DNA of 64,000 bases. Source: Dermatemys mawii. Its lineage: Eukaryota > Chordata > Testudines > Dermatemydidae. The stretch spans positions 19,502,246 to 19,566,245 of the forward strand of contig ML677335.1 of the NCBI GenBank assembly GCA_007922305.1. The letters run 5' to 3'. Below, piece after piece: positions 1 to 11,849 of the stretch (positions are counted from its first letter, which is position 1; each line of letters opens with the position of its first letter). Under the pieces are notes generated by a model. That model was not told the origin of the DNA and made no database searches. It was given only the letters and a program-made list of their open reading frames with translations. Made by a program: the position numbers and the translations under genes.

Positions 1-1085
1 TGCCATATACATTTTTCCTATAAGGTGAGTAGAAAATTCATCCAGCTTTAACATATTTATTTGGGGGAGGGGTTAGAGGAGCTTTATTTTGAAGCTTGAG
101 TTAGATAGTTATGTGCTATTGCTTTCTTGGACTTTCCAGTCATGTAGCATTGGGATCTGGATTAGGTGAATATTTATTCAAAGAGATATAGAAAGGAATA
201 TTTTTTTTAGGAAATAAACTGTATAGAAAAAAGGGTCATTTAATTTAACATATACCATGCATATGCTAAATTAAATGTAGTCAATAATAATATGGTCCCA
301 GTAAGGATTTCAGGATCATTAGAAGTTGATATTGGAACCTTAATTCCTGTGGATTCATTGCAACAGATGAGGATGGCTAATTTCAATCTGAATATAAGGG
401 AGCTGGGAAAGGCTATCAACTCAGAAAGGATCAGGGATGAACAATGCTCATGGAGGAATCTTAGAAGCAGCCAGTTCTGGGGCAAAGGGCTGGCTGGAAT
501 GATGCTGGCAGTCAGCCACCAAAGTTTGTACATCTCTTGGGCATGTGTATACTTGGCTGCTTGCATGTCAATGCAAGGTGCAGTGCACCAAAGGTAGATA
601 AACTCAATGTGCCATGCACTGCCATCTGGCACAATGTCTTTTGGAAAATTTTTGCTACATATTGTGAAAAATAGAAATGACTTGCCCAGGAATCTTGATT
701 TCCTTTACTTGATCTTCCTTTATTTGATCTTTGGACTCAAGTTTCCTGCATGCAACTTTCTCCATCCAATACCATTACACATATACCATAATTTTGTGCC
801 ATTTTTTGAGAATCCCACAAATTTTCATGGCACGTTTGGTGCCCACCATCTCTGACAGAAGCCTGGAGTACATGCAGGTTTTCACTGCCCTCATGAACGC
901 TACAAATACTGGATGAACGATTCTCCTGCATTTGCAGGCACACAGGAAGTGACTATCTGTGCCCAGGGCAGCAAGCAGAAAGGTAAATCACTGGAGGGCA
1001 GGGGGCGGGACGGGAGAAGACTCAGTTGGTGGCTCCTACCGTGAGCCCGGCTCAGCTGCTAGTCTGGGCTGGGATGCGGAGAACA

Positions 1086-1737
1086 GGATTTCCTTTTCCC
1101 CAGATAGTCACTCAGAGAGCAATGGAAAGGCGAATGTGTAAAATATCACTCCATGATCACATAACAAATGAGGAGATCAGAAGGCATACAAAGGTGCAGG
1201 CATGTAGTGCAGGTGATTTACAATGCAAAGCGGAGATGGGTGGGTCATGTAGTTCGGAGACAAGAGAATAGGTCAGTAGTAGGCAACTTGCATCCCACCA
1301 GAGTAATGGACTGGTGGGCTGCCAGACAGTTTGTTTACATTTTCACAGCTGCCCAGGGCTCCCAGTGGCCATGGTTTGCCGTTCCTGGCCTATGGGAGCT
1401 GCAGGAAGTGGCGGCCAGCACATCCCTATGGCCTGTGCGACTTCCCGCAGCTGCCATTGGCCGGGAATGGCGAACTGCAAATGCAAATGTAAACAAACTG
1501 TCTGGCGACTCACCAACGGATTACCCTGATTGGCCTCAGAGTGCCCACCACTTCAATAGGTGGACAACCCACATCAGTGAACCCAGAGACCACAAGCGAC
1601 TGCCGGGCAGAGCGAAAATGAAGTGGACTGATCCCATAACAAAACTCTTTGGCCAGAAATGGAAAGAATGTGCTTGCAGCAACAAAACGGAATGGTGTGG
1701 CATCGACTTGCATTTGTTGGGGGACGGATGAGGACAA
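1086..1737 (+). pseudogene. RTE-like LINE reverse-transcriptase C-terminal relic
   Basis: Plus-strand frames carry remnants of the C-terminal tail of a non-LTR retrotransposon polyprotein: QRAMERRM and HDHITNEEIRR near 1110-1185, then after a frameshift RRWVGHVVRRQ near 1225-1260, and after a nested insert EPRDHKRLPGR, KMKWTDPI and NKTEWC near 1580-1710. The RRWxGHxxR ... GRxxxRWxD arrangement is typical of RTE-type 'endonuclease-reverse transcriptase' proteins. The clade call is from memory. The relic is frameshifted, lacks the catalytic RT core and is interrupted by a 280-bp MITE. Confidence 0.6.
1274..1553. mobile_element. hAT-type MITE nested in the LINE relic
   Basis: A 280-bp palindromic non-autonomous element. 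The ends CAGTAGTAGGCA and the reverse complement of TGCCCACCACTT are diverged inverted repeats of the CAGTGGTGGGCA type. Inside, gacagtttgtttacatt (about 1325) pairs with aatgtaaacaaactgtc. The flanks gaataggt (1266-1273) and caataggt (1554-1561) form an 8-bp target duplication with one mismatch, the hAT hallmark. Insert plus duplication is 288 bp, a multiple of three, so the host frame stays open across it. Confidence 0.75.
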
Positions 1738-2474
1738 GTCAGACAAAGGCAGAGAAATCTGAACTTGCATCTCCAGACTTGAAAGTTTATGACACTGCAA
1801 TGTGGTTCTCACATACAAACTTCCATTCCTGAACTAAAACACTGATGACCTACCTTCACACCATTCTACCCAAACTACACAAAAGAGAGGAATAAGGCAC
1901 TGTTGTCACAAAAATCAGCTCATCCACAATCCTAAAAACTCAAGGAAGCAGATACTTGGTTAAGGAATCCAAAATGCCTTCTCAGAAAAATGTAAGACCT
2001 CACAAGTCTAGGACCCCATCCTACGGAACTGCTAGGCTGCTGACAGTTCCATACTGTCATCCAGCAACAGCTGCGACCAGTTTGTGAACCAGGTGAACAC
2101 AGACCCATAGTAAGTCCCACCTTGAAGGAGCTGACAGGAGCAACCTTGTGGTTTCTGATTGCCTTCTCACCCTATACAAATGTATGAGGCATTCCAGGGA
2201 ATGTCCAGGCAACAGAGTGGATCTTCTGTAGCTGCCATGTCCATTTCTTTTCCCTGCTCCTGAACTCCTGGCTTCAACATTGGCTTGAGTTGGACTTTGC
2301 CTCATGACCCTGAAACCTGACTACAAATCCTCCATTACTAGCCTCAGATTTGCCCCTGCTCTGACCTGGGTCCCTACTGCCCTTGTTGGGATCCTGACAA
2401 TATAATTGCATCAAACAAATCAAGACTAATAGCAAAATAATTAGCAACTCTTATTAAGAAGCTCTCCTATAATA

Positions 2475-2640
2475 CTTCATCAGTGGATCTATAAGCACTT
2501 TCAAATAGGAACATCATTATTGCCATTTTACAGATGGGAAAAGAAAGACACCGAGAGATGAGGTAAAGTTAAATGCTCAGCTTCACACAGCAGCCAGTCA
2601 TTGAAGGAGTAAAGACTAAATATTGTAAAAGAAGGACAAA
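2475..2640 (+). repeat. MIR SINE fragment
   Basis: The sequence contains the MIR core and 3' motifs cattattgccattttacag, atgggaaaag, a diverged gaggtaaagttaa and cttcacacagcagccag. These follow the order of the ancient tetrapod SINE MIR in plus orientation. It has no tail or target duplication I can see, as expected from its age. Confidence 0.75.
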
Positions 2641-3159
2641 ATAAGCTATATTCTTTTGTAAAGCTGTGCCTTCATGCAGCAGAAATTGAAATATAAGTAG
2701 TGTGCAGCATCAGCACTTAATGCATAAGAATGGTTAATAAAATTACAATTTATGTGACCTTAAATTGAAATGTGATGGTGTCATTTTTTCAAACCATTCC
2801 ATTAAGTATTTATTCCAGCCTTTTGGGGATCATAAAGAATTAAATGTTTACTCATTTATGAAGTATTCTCAGATCTATTCCTGTAAGTAATAAATCTACA
2901 AGCAAACACATAACTGTGTAATTGCATGCAATTGCAAAGCAATTACAATAGTGATACACTGTACATTTTAAATGGGAACAAGTTACTGCTATAAAAAGGC
3001 AACAGCTTTACATAAATTGAAAGTGAGGTATAGGACAAACTACACAGGAAACAAAGATATTGCTACTGTGCTCCTGCATCCTACTGGAAAATTTCTAAAG
3101 GTTACTGAGGTATTGTATAACAGAAAACGATGTTATCAACAGCCAAGTTTTCCTCTTAC

Positions 3160-3384
3160 CTTTACTCTCACAGTGACAGTAGCAAGTCCTGGAGGCATAG
3201 TTCCTCCACTATCAAAGGCTTCCACTAGAAAGGTGAAAGTTGCCTCAGTGCCAGAGAATGACTCATAATCCAAGGGTTTTAAAAGTGATAATTCTCCTGT
3301 AAACTTGTTCAATGAAAAAAATGGCAATGCTTCCTGGGTTCGTATCCGATAAGTAACATTTGAACCAAGGTCAACATCCTTTGC
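3160..3384 (-). CDS. PCDH15: PCDH15 internal exon, EC8 body
   Basis: This 225-bp, 75-codon exon is phase 0 to phase 0. It reads [15 protein letters not shown], then [29 protein letters not shown] and finishes ATVTVRVK at the donor GTAAGA. The acceptor is ...ttttgctgtag before GCA. DVDLG and AFDSG are the calcium-site segments of cadherin repeat EC8. LDYES stands where many repeats have LDRE, as in other PCDH15 proteins. The next exon should begin at the EC8-EC9 linker (DMND... in mammals). I did not find it between here and the left edge, so it probably lies outside the window. The lysine to donor junction and the open frame throughout support a functional exon. Confidence 0.95.
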
Positions 3385-4041
3385 CTACAGCAAAAAAGAA
3401 TTTACTTTAAAACTAAAACTGCAGAGTCACAAGGAAAAACACCAACAGACAATTTTTACAGGACATACATTTGATTTATTTGGTGAAATTCATTTTTTTT
3501 TCATATTTCTAATTGTTAATTTTAACAAGATCTATTTCCAGTGGTTTTGAGGAAACCAACTTATTTTCAAAACCAACTCTGCTAGTCAAAAGATACCATT
3601 TTTAAGATATATTCTACTTGCCTAATTAAGAGATTTTGGAAGGACATTTGAACTCTTTGGGGCTAAAGTAAACTGGCAATATCAATATAGTAGAGCCTCA
3701 CCGGAGAATGCAAATGTATTTTAGAAAAGTAATTGACATTTTAAAAAATCTCACATTGTAAAGTATTTCAATAGTACTCTACTTATGTTTTTATTTTTCA
3801 CCATTGCTTTTATTAATTAGTAGAAATGTAAACTCTATGCTTCTAATATTTTTCACTTGCCTGTCCTATGCCAAATATCACATTTTCAAAAAGAGAAAAA
3901 GGCTTTAAGGAGGTTTGAGTATCACTTCTCCCCCACACATTTTTAACCTCTTATTTTGGTTTTAATGACAACCAGTTAAATGAACACAGCCTCACACAAT
4001 AAGATTAACAAAATATTTTCTTTGATTCCAGAGTGCCTCAC
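3385..4041 (-). other. PCDH15: PCDH15 intron between the EC7/8 and EC8 exons
   Basis: A short 657-bp intron with GTGAGG donor and gctgtag acceptor on the minus strand. It is AT-rich and I recognise no repeat or other feature in it. Confidence 0.9.
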
Positions 4042-4347
4042 CTCTAGTCGCAGAAAGACTGTGCCAGGTGGTAGATTTTCTGGAACACAGACAGCGTAGG
4101 AGGTATTAGTGAACATAGGGCTGTTGTCATCAATATCCAGAACCTTGATTGCCAGAGTTAATGTTGAACGGCGGGGATCCACAGCTCCATCTGTTGCTTC
4201 AACAGTAAGTTCATAATAGTCCCTTGTTTCTCTGTTCAGTTTAACTGCTGTGTAAATGCTACCATTTGATGTGATGCGGAAAATATTGTTGAAGTTTACC
4301 AAGCTGTAATGTACTTGGCCATTTACTGCAGCATCTGGATCTGTAGC
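4042..4347 (-). CDS. PCDH15: PCDH15 internal exon, EC7 body and start of EC8
   Basis: This 306-bp, 102-codon exon is phase 0 to phase 0. It opens [16 protein letters not shown] (the DxD calcium motif of EC7), continues with the hallmark [18 protein letters not shown] and EATDGAV, passes the EC7-EC8 linker [10 protein letters not shown], and ends in the first strands of EC8 with VPENLPPGT and ...LRLE. The acceptor is ...cttttag before GCT and the donor is GAG followed by GTGAGG. In the linker, DIDDN replaces the canonical DxNDN asparagine with aspartate. LNRE replaces LDRE. As far as I recall mammalian PCDH15 shares both features, so they are family traits, not damage. It is separated by 28,304 bp from the preceding exon and only 657 bp from the following one. 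Confidence 0.96.
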
Positions 4348-5586
4348 CTAAAAGAAAAGAGAAAGACATTGTTTTAAAATACACATTTGAAAGGTATGTG
4401 GATTAGATTCAGACATGATCAGTGAGTGTTTTATTGTACTTTCTAATATAAAAGAATCCAAAGGCCATAGAAGTCAATGAAGTCTTTCCATTGACTGCAG
4501 TGGTTTATGGATGAGACTCCAAGTTTCCACTTATGCCGACATGAAAAATTTCATATTGTAACTTTCTGTATAGTATTAATTTAATTTATGAAAACGGTTG
4601 GAATAAGTATGAAAGGGATTATCTTGGAAAGCGGGGAAACTTAGATTTGCCCATGTATCTAACATCAAAGCTTTTGATTGTTAATAAACTTTGTTCATTG
4701 GGTCTGCTGACTTCTGAATTCTTTTGAACAAAACATGTAACAGGCCTTATTTCATTAGTCACAATGAGTTATTTGCAATCAACATTTTCAACATAAAGCT
4801 CTAAATTTAGCACCTCTTGTCCTCTTCAACCTACTTCTGAGCAAAAAATGTTACTGTTGAAAAAGAATCATTTATGAATATTATTCCTTAGTTGCAGCTT
4901 TGCAAAATCATGGCACTTACCAGCCTTAGCAAAAAATTTATTAACTTGTTGCAGCAGACAATATTGATGAAATGTTTGATGATAGTATGGTACAATTAAA
5001 CACACAAAATACATTTAAAAGGCATTTAAGTTGTAGCATGAATCAAAACAGAGTGAGAGGGTGTTTCTAAGTTGCCATAGTGCCTTTAACTCAGCCCCTC
5101 TTAACGTAGATGTTGCTGAAACCACATGTGTGCATTGTATTGACTCTGACTTCAGTCCTGTAAAGAGAATTCATATGCTCAAATTGAGGAAAGAGCATAT
5201 CAGCCTGACCCTTTCCCCATGTTGCAACCCCTTGAAGCAGTCCATTGGAGCAATGGGGTCATAATGCCTTAGGATTTTCCCAGCTGAGAATTCCTCCAAT
5301 ATGGTGGAGAGGGTCAATTTGATGTAGAACTGGAATAGACACATCCTATGCAACCCATCTTCAAGCACAAGTGTAGAGACATAGCAGGATACTGCTGTGT
5401 TGTCATGATGTCTGACAGACATAACTGCTCTTAATGGAAGTAGCCTGAGAGTGTACTGAATGCTCTGCAATACCAAGTACTGGGCCAATGGAAAACTGAC
5501 CTCTGGAGCAGACTCTCTGAGATTTCCCTGCCTCAGCAATGCCCAATAGCACAACTAAGAATCTGAGTCTATCTCTTATGAGATGT

Positions 5587-6428
5587 TGTCAGGGTTCCCT
5601 CCTCAATCTGAACTCTGGAGTACAGATGTGGGGCCCTGCATGAAAGACCCCCTCAGCTTATTTTTAGGTTAAAAACTTCCCCAAGGTACAAATTCCGTCT
5701 TGTCTTTGAACGATATGCTGCCGCCATCAAGTGATTTAGACAAAGAATTAGGGAAAGAACCACTTGGAGTTCCAGTTCCTCCAAAATACCCCCCCCCCCC
5801 CCCGCAAACCCTACATCCCCTTTTCTGGGGAGGCTTGAGAATAATATCCTCACCAATGAGTACAGGTGAGCACAGATCAAACGCCTGGGTCTTTAGGACA
5901 CTGAAAATCAATTATGCTCTTAAGAAGAATTTTATTACAAAAAGTAAAAGAATCACCTCTGTAAAATCAAAACGGAAGGCAATTTTACAAGCAAAATAAA
6001 AAGATTTAAGACACAGAGAATTCCCCTCTAGGCTGAGTTTCAAAGTTACAAAAAAACAGAAATAAACCTCCCTCCAGCATAGGGAGAATTCACAAGCTAA
6101 AACAAAAGATAATTTGACGTCTTTCCTGGCTTTACTTAGTATCTTAGTAATTCTGGATGCTTTTTCAAGCAGGTTCTTAAGAGATGTTTTTTTCTGCCCC
6201 GGTCTCTCCCTCTGCTTGAGAGAAAACCCAAAACAAAGAGAATAAACAAAGCCTCCTCCTTCCCCGCCACAGATTTGAAAGTATTTTCCTTCCCCATTGG
6301 TCCTTTTGGTCAGGTGCCAACTAGGTTATTTGAACTTCTTAACCCCTTACAAGTTTACCTCTGGCCTGGAGGGATTTTATATTACTGCATACATAAAGGT
6401 TGTTACCCTTCCCTTTATATTTATGATA
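5587..6428. mobile_element. Solo LTR, family A copy 1
   Basis: An 842-bp segment with LTR-like ends, tgtcagggttccc at the left and ttatatttatgata at the right (a TG...CA pair with the last C mutated). It is flanked by gatgt and gatgc, a 5-bp target duplication with one mismatch. Its right part shares ttggtcaggtgc and the following ttaacccctta region with the element at 26221-27143, which marks a family. No internal retroviral coding sequence is present. A run of 15 C lies at 5789-5803. The retroviral or Gypsy class and the orientation are not decided. Confidence 0.65.
5789..5803. repeat. Poly-C tract (C15)
   Basis: An uninterrupted run of 15 cytosines inside the solo LTR, followed by gcaaaccc. 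Length in an assembly is unreliable for such a run. Confidence 0.9.
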
Positions 6429-8939
6429 GATGCTGAATCTGAAGAAAAGTCTTCAAGAATCCAGTTCTGCTGCTACCAAAAATCAATAGGAAAACTTCAA
6501 TTTAATGTCAAGTATCATAGAATCCAGGCTGCATACAAGAAATGCATAATGGTGTGTTTAGTGAGGTCACTTATGTGTTTTCATTTATTATTACAACTCT
6601 TACTATTTTAGCAATTTTAAAAACTTTCTCATTGAAGTGTTATATCATTTTTATAGTTTGTTTACTGGTTATGTTTTTTATACTTTATTGGTATTTACAC
6701 GAACAAGACAGTAACCATGTCATGAAAAGCTTATTCTACTTTTGCTGATAGCATTATTTGAAAGCATGTTTTTGTTCATTTCCTTTGCATCATTTCACAA
6801 ATGTTTAAACATCTTTGAGTAATTTAAAACAGGATTTAGGATGACTCAGACCATAAAATCCCTAGTGTGCTAGGTTACTGACTTTAACACACAAAATAGT
6901 TCTTACATTTACAGTGAAGAACGTGAATAATTTTCATTCACATGGTCAACTGATATCTAGAGAAAACAAAAAAATTAAACCAGTTTTAAAATGTTGGGTC
7001 TGCAAACTTAAGTTAGATAAATTGTTCTAAGTTAGGAATTTCAGCATACTATACAAGAAATATAGATGAATTTTCAGGAGAAAGCTACAGAACAAACAAT
7101 TATTAACGAGTGAAATTAAAAGTATTTAGTGACTTAGTCCAGATAAGCATAAAAAATTTCAGCTACTTCAAACTTTATCTAAACTATTCCAGTCTGAAAA
7201 ATTGCCCTGGAGGGGACTGCAACACAGAATTGGGCATTTTTAGTTTCAAACAGGCCTGTAACCCAATTCCATGAGACTGACTTGGGCTTCTTGTTTTATA
7301 CTTTGCACTTCCATTTTCATCTTAGCAAGCAAAAAGTGAACAAACATGAAAAAAATACTTTAAAATAGTAATCCAACTTTGTGATTATTTGGTTTAGTTC
7401 AAGTTTTGGGTAACATTATTTTACTCATACTAGTGCATCCAACCGATACACATTATATTCTAAATATTACCAAAATAAACTTCCCTACATATAAGTGGTG
7501 TCCATTTAATTTTTATTAGAGAGCATGCAATTCAGTTAATCACTTCATACTAACTGCTAGGGTCCTAACATAGTTTGAATGTTGGCCTGTTCTCTTTCCT
7601 CCCTGTTAATTAAATGAAGTCATGGTGAATAAGGTCATTTAAGTGTATTTTGTGAGCAAGGTAGCATCATTTGTTTACATTTATAAATGAACCTACAGAT
7701 GTTCAGGAAAATTACAAAACATAAAATCTCTGATTATCAGCACTACTATCAGGAAGTTTTCATGAATGTTTAATATCCTGAACCAAAGTGTTCAGTGTGA
7801 GACACTATAATGAAACAATTTATCTTCCTAGAAATCAATTAAAAGTTAATTAAAATGGTAACAAGAAAAAGCACACACTTTCCCCCTGTACTACATCAAT
7901 TCAATAAGCAGTAGTGGCTGAAACTTTATAATGATCTATCTATAGTTAACACATCTTTGTAATCAGCATCTTACTACCTGCCTCTGATCTGTGTCTACTT
8001 AGTTTGCAAGTGCTTCTACTCCCATGTACATAGTTTGGTTCTGTGAAGAAAGATCTCAGTGGATCAGACACTGGAGAATTACCAAAAAAGGTGATGACAT
8101 CAGCTAGTTAATGAGCAAACTAAAACTTGGAAATGTAAAATAAATTTAAAAAATCTGTTTTGGGAAAAGTAAGCATATAAGAAATACAAAGTATGGTACT
8201 GGGATTTTAGCTGAGATAGTAGCAGCAAGCTGCATTGCCAGTCTTAATCCATGTCAGATGTGTCTGAGACTGAGGCATGTGCTCAAATGGCTTTAGTTTA
8301 AACCAGAGCCACATGGTAGCAATTAAACAGCTGCTAACTGGATTACAGTCAGTCCTCATTAAGATAACAATAGTAATCTGGAAAAAGATTTATTGCTGTA
8401 GAAAATTAAACTACTAAATTAAACTGTGTAAAGTTTATTTCTCTCTCTATCAAGGAAATAAAATTTCCAAAAGATTACTATATTTTTAATGGAGCTCATG
8501 TTAAATGACTGCCCAAAATCTTAATATTTGGACCCTGTTTCCTGAGAGACCTGAATGCTCATTTTGTAAAATCAGTTGTTTATGTTTCTTATTTTATAGG
8601 AATATCAATGCTTGGTCCTGATTCTTATCTCATTTATAGCAACAGATGTTCTGTGAATGAAATTAATGCAGTTGCAATAATGTAAAATTGGTGAGAGATC
8701 CAAATCAGGCCCAGTATTAAATTTATTATAGTCCCTCTGGAAATGCCAAAAGATCTGTGAACCCAAACACATTATCCTATTGCATTGCTACCTACTAGTT
8801 CAATATTTCTACAGGACAGGAGTCCAAGGTTTAAAATAATGTTCTAATAAAATCCTGAAATAGTTCCCCTAATAAAAATTACATATACTTTGTCTTGGGA
8901 TTCTGGGCTGGTGCATAAATAAAAGTAGCTCAAAGCTCT

Positions 8940-9234
8940 GCTAAGTTACAGTTGTTCTTCCTGGGCTGCCCATGGGTAGCTCTGCAACCTGGGGGTGCTC
9001 AGAATGGTCATAACTTCATGTCCCATGGCCCTGTCCCCTACACTGAGGTTTGCAAGAGGTCCTGTGCGAGGTAGCCTACAGATGTCTTATGGCGTGCCTG
9101 TGCTAGTGAAATTCTCCCCTGGACAGTTAAGTGGTTTTGTATCAGTGTACTGGGGTTGTAGCGGGAAGGAGAATCCCTCCTCTGTTCCTGCTCTGTTTTT
9201 AATAAATAAATACAATAAATAATTAAATGCCTTG
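8940..9234. other. GC-richer segment of unknown origin
   Basis: A moderately GC-rich stretch ending in an AT-rich (ataaa)n-like run near 9199-9225 (aataaataaatacaataaata). The A-rich end suggests the tail of an old retroposon in plus orientation, but I recognise no family in the body. Confidence 0.3.
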
Positions 9235-10320
9235 TAATATCCATGACCTAGTATCCTTCCAGCCCTGAACTTGTCCCCAAATAGTCCTCCTGCAGGAACC
9301 AGTTTCTCTCACTGGACCTTTACAGAGACAGCAAAACACTTCAACCTATTAGCTTTCTAGAAGCACACACTGTATTGAACTTGTACAGCACTGTGATTTA
9401 CAATGAATGCAGAGCAAGTTTATTAACAAAAGAGCATGGATTACGTGATACCAAGTAAAAGAAAAAGGCAGAGATGGTTACAAAAGCAAATTAAAGTGCA
9501 AATATTAATCTAAAAGTCTACAACTGAATCTAGCAAGATACAGTTTTAGTTCGAGATCATTTTTCTCTCACCCACAATCTCCTTTCCAGCTTTTACTGAC
9601 CAGTCTGGCCGGGACTCGGCACAGATATCAAATTGCTTTCTTTCTTTGTCTCCTAAGGTGAAGGATAAAAGATGGAGTCTCTCCTTGTTCCGTATATCCC
9701 CATAAGGAGTTGTTTTACTCATAATAATCAGGAAAGCTTCTTGGGGATTCAATCTCCTATCTCTTTCTGAGGTGCAGGAGCCTTGTTAATATTGTCTCTC
9801 AGGATCAGGATAACCACTGCTTGTTTACCCTGAAGACTTTGTTTACTACTAGGGCTGGGTGTAACTGTTTTGCCGCCTCAAGCAAAAAAAAGGGGGGCTG
9901 GAGGAGCAAACGGAGGGCACGGGGGACAGCATGGCTGGAGAAGTGAAGCGGGGGGTGGCGTGGCTGTCGTGCAGCCAGAGAAGCAAAGTGGGGGGCAGCG
10001 TGGCCAGAATGCTGCCCCTTACAGAGTGCCACCTCAGGCACCTGCTTGCTATGCTGGTGCCTGGAGCCAGCCCTGTTTACTACTAATACGTAAATGGAAA
10101 TAAACCCACATTCCTTTGTCTAGGAAAGTCCTATTTATCATCTTTATCTAAGCTGGGCTGTCTGGTCTTTACCAAGTTCTAATAATATCATAGAGAGGGA
10201 ATTCTTAGCTTCACATATATTGTTAACACATACATTTTACAATGATATTAGTAACCAGTGTGATATAAGCTTTCATATGATACCTCATGAGGAATATTTT
10301 ATACAGATATTATTGCAGTA
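9235..10320. repeat. LTR-like dispersed repeat hosting a hAT MITE
   Basis: This segment resembles an LTR repeat I associate with turtle genomes: agtttattaacaaaagagca, gtgataccaagtaaaag, aggcagagatggttacaa, ggataaccactgcttgttta, then after the nested MITE tagtaaccagtgtgatat and a ttcatatgatacctcat region. Boundaries are approximate because I could not find clean TG...CA ends or target duplications. It carries no coding sequence. Assignment is from memory of similar repeats. Confidence 0.5.
9850..10075. mobile_element. hAT-type MITE with perfect 8-bp target duplication
   Basis: A 226-bp element. It ends in ...ggagccagccctg and starts tagggctggg, so the termini are inverted repeats of CAGGGCTGG with one change at the left end. 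It is flanked by identical 8-bp copies of tttactac (9842-9849 and 10076-10083), diagnostic of hAT-superfamily insertion. The interior is G-rich and non-coding. It interrupts the LTR-like repeat after ctgaagacttt. Confidence 0.88.
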
Positions 10321-11639
10321 ATAATTCATGATTTTTAAAGATGAAAACAAAGTTTCACCGATTTTCTGAAAGAATCACATATTTGGGGCATATACAATGT
10401 ACTATTTTTATATGAAAACTGATTCCAGCAGAAACTAAGAACAGTTCAGAACATTATAATCTGTAGAAAAGCAGTTCCAAAACTCTAGTCTGTGATGCAC
10501 TGGATGATGACATGGTACTGGCTGTTCTTGTTTGCAGCTATTACATCACACTAAGATGGATATGGATTCATTAATATTCATAATATTCATTGATATTTTC
10601 CCCTAATTTCATGTAATTACTTGTTTAGTTACCACAAGGAGTTTTATGATCACAAAAAGGTGGGGATGAGGGGGTGTACACAACAGGAAGCAGGGAATGA
10701 GTTTACAAAACAATTTCTCTATTAACATATGGTCCCATTCTATTAAAAAGTTTGAAAAACACTGCTGTGAACTGAGTCAGTCTTGCTGGCATTTGACATT
10801 GTCTTGCAAATTCCTACTAGCCTGGTCATAATATGTTTAATAGGATTAATTATTTCCAAATGCTTAGCCACATTATTCTCAGTATACAGTTACTAGTTGT
10901 GAAGAGATCTTTATCAGGTAATTAGGTTAGGCAGGTAGCATCATCTCAGAGGTGTAAAACCAGTGTTTTATCTTTGAATCCATTTAACCCATACTCTATT
11001 TTCTGTGTGAATATTTACATTTATCAGTTAAGTACTGACCCTAAATTCCTAAATACAATATTTCATCTATTTGATTCATCATTATTAAAGGTGAAACCTT
11101 TTTGGAAACACTATGTCTAGCTCGTTATCATCAACATACTGGAATACTGAATGAGAATCAGACACAATTAACTATTCAAACATTAATAGCAAATTACTTT
11201 ATTCTTTTTTTACTAGGTGTTTTTGAAGATAGCAGTTAGGAAATGTCGTCATAGCTAGCAGAGATCCAGAGAAAACATGAATTTTAAATACAGAACATTA
11301 TGTCTATACCATACTGCATAGTCTTCACAGTGAAGATTTTCCTTTATGTTCCACTAGTACCAACTTTAGGATAAGAAAGAATGTTACAATTAGGACATAG
11401 CTATAGGTACAGCATTAAATGTTTAATAAAATTAAGTATTAGAATAGTATTTAGACTCTATTTCTGAGACACCGGTTTGTGGTGAAATCATCAGAAGTTC
11501 CCTGAATATATTAATGAAAGTAAATTACTTTTTATTCCATTAACACTCTCTTTATACTTGAGATGTATATACATAGTGTACTAACCTACTCTGAAATTTC
11601 AAATTTTCACAATTTATAACTACCTGTCGTAAATGATAT

Positions 11640-11849
11640 GCCCTACAGCCACTCTGCTTCATCCAACCCTAACACTTCCTGTGTGTGGTGTCTATCCAAT
11701 CGAGTGAGCGAGAGTGAGAGATCAACCTGCTCTACAGCCTGAGTTAACAGCCAGTTGGCTTTTAACTCATGTGGTAGACGGTAGAAGCTTATGTATTAAT
11801 CTCCAGAGACCCCAGGTTCAATCCCATCTGCTGATGACTGGCATTTGTC
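11640..11849 (+). repeat. tRNA-derived SINE, copy 1 (left part)
   Basis: The sequence aligns by eye with the copy at 33285-33508: gagagatcaacctgctctac, then ggcttttaactcatgtggta (diverged pol III A box) and ggttcaatccca (B box resembling GGTTCGATCC) about 70 bp later. The tRNA-like segment is preceded by a head not derived from the tRNA. A hAT MITE begins immediately after gcatttgtc, and the SINE tail resumes at 12260. Confidence 0.65.

Larger units (their letters stand above)
1..3159 (-). other. PCDH15: PCDH15 intron (partial, 3' of the EC8 exon)
   Basis: Intronic sequence running off the left edge. It holds an RTE-like LINE relic with a nested MITE (about 1086-1740) and a MIR at about 2475-2640. 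Positions 240-632 are open on both strands but match no family I recognise. I saw nothing identifiable in 1-239, 640-1085, 1760-2470 or 2640-3159, which is mostly AT-rich single-copy-looking sequence. Confidence 0.8.

Noticed and set aside
11640..11849. A functional tRNA gene
   Set aside because: A- and B-box-like words are present, but the region cannot be folded by eye into a proper tRNA and occurs with a SINE head. A second copy at 33.3 kb confirms a dispersed SINE.
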